Assembly: GCA_039812645.1 (NCBI GenBank)
Contig: JBDIAV010000008.1
Coordinates: 5,529-69,528, forward strand
Direction of reading: 5' to 3'
DNA: 64,000 nt
From: Ancrocorticia sp039812645
GTDB taxonomy: Bacteria > Actinomycetota > Actinomycetes > Actinomycetales > Actinomycetaceae
Shown: piece by piece, positions 62,101-64,000 of the stretch
How the letters are laid out: every line of letters begins with the position of its first letter
How positions within the stretch are numbered: position 1 is the first letter of the stretch
Notes under the pieces: generated by a model
Seen by the model: only the letters and a program-made list of their open reading frames with translations
Database searches by the model: none
Told to the model about the DNA's origin: nothing
Program-made: the position numbers and the translations under genes

Positions 62101-63967
62101 GACGCCCGGGGGCAGGTACCACGCGGACGCGGTCGGCTGTGATTTCGCGGATGCGCCAGCTGGTGGTTCCCAATACAAAGATCTCACCGACCCGCGACTC
62201 ATACACCATTTCCTCATCAAGTTCACCGATGCGGGGCAGCGGAGCGGACTTGGTTCCCGGGACAGGGAGTGACTGGGTGTTATCCCCGCTGGGCTCATCA
62301 CCCACCGCGATTTCGACGCGATACAGCCCTCGATCGGGGATCGTTCCTCCTCCCATAATGGCGAGCTGCCGCGCTCCGGGGCGAGCTTCGAGTGTTCCCC
62401 GGGCGCGATTCCAGACGATTCGTGGACGCAGTTCAGAGAAGTCGGAGGAAGGGTACTTGCCGGAGAGCATGTCCAGAACCGACTCATACGTGCTGCGTTT
62501 GAGCTGGTGAAATGGCGCGCTGCGGCGGACGGTGTCAAACCACTCGTCGGAAGTGAGGGTGCGCCGCGAGACCGCCGCGACGGTCTGTTGGGCGAGGATA
62601 TCGAGGGGATTCGTGATCACCGAGATGGCCTCAATATTGCGGTCTCGGATCTGTTCGACGATGGCCGCTGTCTCAACAAGGCTCGCCCGATGTGTCGGGT
62701 AAAAATAGGCGGTGGAGACCTCGCCCACCTGGTGGCCAGCGCGTCCAATTCTTTGCAAACCCGAAGCCACCGAGGGCGGGGCATCGAGCTGGATAATCTG
62801 ATCCACCGCACCCATGTCGATGCCCAGTTCAAGCGTTCCCGTGGCAACAACGCAGCGAAGCACTCCCTCTTTGAGACGTGTTTCTACGTCGAGGCGCTGT
62901 TCCTTGGACACGCTGCCGTGATGAGAGCGGGCGATCTCTTCGCCGCCGCCCGTGCGTTCGGCATGGATGTCATTGAGGGCGGCGGTCATGCGCTCAGCTA
63001 CGCGCCGGGAATTCGCAAAGACGATGGTGGAACGGGCAGCGATGACGCGTTCGTAGACGGCACATTCAATGGCAGGCCACGTGGAGTTGATGCGATGAGT
63101 GTCGAGAATCCTCTCGTCATTGTCGCTATCTCCACCCAGCCCGAGCGCGAGATTCTCCGCCATGGGATTGGAGAGATCTGCAAATGGTACCTCGACAAAG
63201 GTTTCTAGCGCCTTGCTTGCTGGAGGTTCGATGATGCTAACGGGATGCGTACCACCGAGAAATCGGGCAACTTCGTCAGCCGGACGCACGGTTGCTGACA
63301 GTCCAATTCGCTGTGCGGGCTGAGGGAGAATGTCATCCAGGCGTTCTAGCGACACCGCTAGATGAGCACCCCGTTTACTGCCCGCGAGCGCGTGCACCTC
63401 GTCTACAATAACGCTCTCTACCTTGCTGAGAATCTCCGCGGCAGCAGAGGTGAGCATGAGATAGAGGGATTCAGGCGTGGTAATAAGAATCTCCGGTGGA
63501 TGCGACACCAACCTGCGACGTTCAGACGGGGTGGTGTCCCCCGAACGTACACCCGTGGAGATCGTCGGAATCGGAAGCCCTGATGCCGCGTATTCCGCCT
63601 GGATCCCCGCGAGAGGAACCTGGAGATTCTTGTGAACGTCTACGCCCAGCGCCTTGAGCGGGGACACGTAGAGCACGCGCACCTTGCCGCGGGATACTTG
63701 GCTTGTAGCACCACGAACCGCACCGCCGCTGCTACCACCAGACGAACCTTCGTCGGACGCATCACGAACCGCCAGCCGGTCAATTGCCCAGAGGAAAGCC
63801 GCGAGAGTTTTTCCGGAGCCTGTGGGGGCGATAACGAGTGCGTTGCTGCCGCCAGAAATCGTCTGCCACGCCTCACGCTGAACTCTCGTGGGCTCGCCGA
63901 AAGTACCCGCGAACCAGTTCCTTACTGGCGCGGAGAATTCAGCCATCTGCTCACGGTTCTCATCCAC
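59123..63967 (-). CDS. lhr: Lhr-type large DEAD/DEAH helicase
   Basis: A 1614-residue SF2 helicase. Motif I APTGSGKT lies near residue 50, motif II DEVHAL follows, then the C-terminal helicase lobe with ATGTLELGIDMG and QRIGRAGH, a winged-helix and helical Lhr core, and a long C-terminal domain typical of full-length Lhr. Lhr is an ATP-dependent 3'-5' helicase with a suspected role in DNA repair. A low-complexity linker between residues about 1330 and 1400 has a 14-residue tandem repeat. GTG start at 63967, probably leaderless. The gene almost reaches the right edge but is complete. Confidence 0.93.
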   Translation of the reverse strand: MDENREQMAEFSAPVRNWFAGTFGEPTRVQREAWQTISGGSNALVIAPTGSGKTLAAFLWAIDRLAVRDASDEGSSGGSSGGAVRGATSQVSRGKVRVLYVSPLKALGVDVHKNLQVPLAGIQAEYAASGLPIPTISTGVRSGDTTPSERRRLVSHPPEILITTPESLYLMLTSAAAEILSKVESVIVDEVHALAGSKRGAHLAVSLERLDDILPQPAQRIGLSATVRPADEVARFLGGTHPVSIIEPPASKALETFVEVPFADLSNPMAENLALGLGGDSDNDERILDTHRINSTWPAIECAVYERVIAARSTIVFANSRRVAERMTAALNDIHAERTGGGEEIARSHHGSVSKEQRLDVETRLKEGVLRCVVATGTLELGIDMGAVDQIIQLDAPPSVASGLQRIGRAGHQVGEVSTAYFYPTHRASLVETAAIVEQIRDRNIEAISVITNPLDILAQQTVAAVSRRTLTSDEWFDTVRRSAPFHQLKRSTYESVLDMLSGKYPSSDFSELRPRIVWNRARGTLEARPGARQLAIMGGGTIPDRGLYRVEIAVGDEPSGDNTQSLPVPGTKSAPLPRIGELDEEMVYESRVGEIFVLGTTSWRIREITADRVRVVPAPGRRGRVPFWHGERASRPAQLGTAIGRFSRELDRAVQLQDTTDFTARLASAGLDARAISNLYNYAALQHEAVGTVPSDVEFVVERTKDEVGDWQILLESPLGMAVHEPWALAVGARLRERYGSNFQMSSSNEGILIRFPDVEGEPPGNDLFRFDPAELVEIVQREVTGSALFAARFRECAARALLLGGHRPGKRAPLWQQRHRSARLLEVASGFEDFPIVVEASRECLHDVYDLPALVAVCRGLESGRVRLTQITTEKPSPYAHSMLFQFVGEFLYQGDMPSGERKLAALSLDLDLMEQLLGPSGLRDVLDPVAITAVESELQHTAPGWQKHGAEGIADLLRELGPLTAKEIVARVDDGMEEPATSELLGSQRAFTCVVDGVAYVAQSEDAGTIAALGIEVPTGIAADFPARANPLHDLVLRYARTHAEVTTSALAIRFGVSPADAENVLRALAGEGRMREGACGSENLVWMDVDVLERIRRRSLAMARQAIQPVGQAQYVRFLLRWQYCGRLLTDSEGLVEAIEQLCALPLVASTLETMIFPQRIANYTPALLDGLLGAGDVCWVGEGRTGGEGRVSLHLRESIALTLDPIPARARDGRPAEENRGNEEGWNENRWNEKELWIAQQLAGGGAIFGSELLAAAQQEFSDLTAADFADQLWELAWEGIVTSDSLAALRSVISGRSSAQKTQRARPRSQRTRRASFASMRQAALASQDPRLAGRWSLVPRPANLRNFSTGIQTGGAQTRVAQTGIQPGGAQTGGPHPTGPGRSDTTLAEAERISTSLGLLLDRYGVVSRGSAMAEGYPGGFAAAYEGLAQLEAAGYCRRGHFVEGMSGAQFATSEAVNALRDDGEDEAVVVLSAVDPANPFGAALPWPESRDPGGAKPRRNAGALLAIYQGKPAFYLERGGKTALTFDLAGEVNLSSNGDSPDEGNDEIRRQIATVLMETCRRGRIDDFVLDTVDGERSTRSVWASALKLAGFSVTPRGLSYTRPAW
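59832..59900. repeat. 42-nt tandem repeat inside lhr
   Basis: GTTTGTGCACCGCC starts at 59832 and again at 59874, with similar sequence following (TTGAATGCC). The 42-nt period encodes a 14-residue Gly/Gln/Thr-rich unit in the linker of the helicase, which keeps the frame. Confidence 0.65.
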
Positions 63968-63979
63968 GCCGTCAGTCTA
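63965..63979 (-). promoter_or_regulatory. Predicted leaderless promoter of lhr
   Basis: On the minus strand TAGACT (63974-63979), 6 nt (GACGGC), GTG. The spacing equals that of the other leaderless candidates in this window. Confidence 0.45.
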
Positions 63980-64000
63980 GTGGAGCCCTCCGACGGCTTT

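Noticed and set aside
1..64000. CRISPR arrays, insertion sequences, prophage
   Set aside because: No array of regular repeats with spacers, no transposase or integrase, and no phage structural genes were seen; the tRNA genes show no flanking duplicated tRNA ends.

Overview
The window reads as chromosome of an actinobacterium (Actinomycetota), probably close to the Actinomycetaceae. The evidence is a fairly high G+C content, a protein resembling mycothiol-dependent nitroreductase, a DtxR/IdeR-type iron box, gluABCD-type and bioYMN-type transport operons, and many genes that look leaderless (TAnnnT followed by 6-7 nt and then GTG or ATG). The genus assignment is inference. I see no prophage, insertion sequence, CRISPR array or rRNA operon.

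Left part (1-10 kb): the 3' end of a DUF5682-like gene, a VWA protein and a SWIM zinc-finger protein form one overlapping operon. This is a known but poorly understood gene set, cut by the window edge. A gluABCD-type amino-acid ABC transporter follows on the minus strand, with a class-I glutamine-amidotransferase-like (peptidase C26) gene inserted between gluA and gluB. A DUF808 membrane protein and tRNA-Gly come next.

10-33 kb: tRNA-Pro, a large hot-dog/MaoC plus reductase-like protein, rpmF, a YigZ-family gene, the cysteine pair cysK-cysE, rpiB, an M13 metallopeptidase, an Rv2466c-like thioredoxin-fold protein, an M1 aminopeptidase, separate glucose-family PTS IIA and IIB proteins next to malQ, a TesB thioesterase, a secreted subtilase with C-terminal GDWDGDG repeats, and ettA.

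33-46 kb: an SSB paralogue, two overlapping dynamin-like GTPases, tRNA-Arg, oligoribonuclease, a sugar-porter permease with a CRP/GlxR-like site upstream, a PfkB sugar kinase behind a LacI-type operator, a small lipoprotein, an aldo/keto reductase, and a copper operon (CsoR-type box, copZ, a small His-tailed membrane protein, copA, csoR).

46-64 kb: biotin ECF transporter bioYMN, a minimal zincin metalloprotease, and a siderophore ABC transporter split into divergent halves around one perfect 8+3+8 iron box. The remaining genes are a MoxR ATPase with a DUF58-transglutaminase fusion, an MHS-family MFS transporter, and a full-length Lhr-type helicase.

The most interesting points are the DUF5682/VWA/SWIM system, the iron box abutting the start codon of a leaderless permease gene, the recurring leaderless start architecture, the DUF58-transglutaminase fusion, the amidotransferase inside the glu cluster, and the hot-dog/reductase fusion. 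No wholly new system could be shown from the sequence alone.
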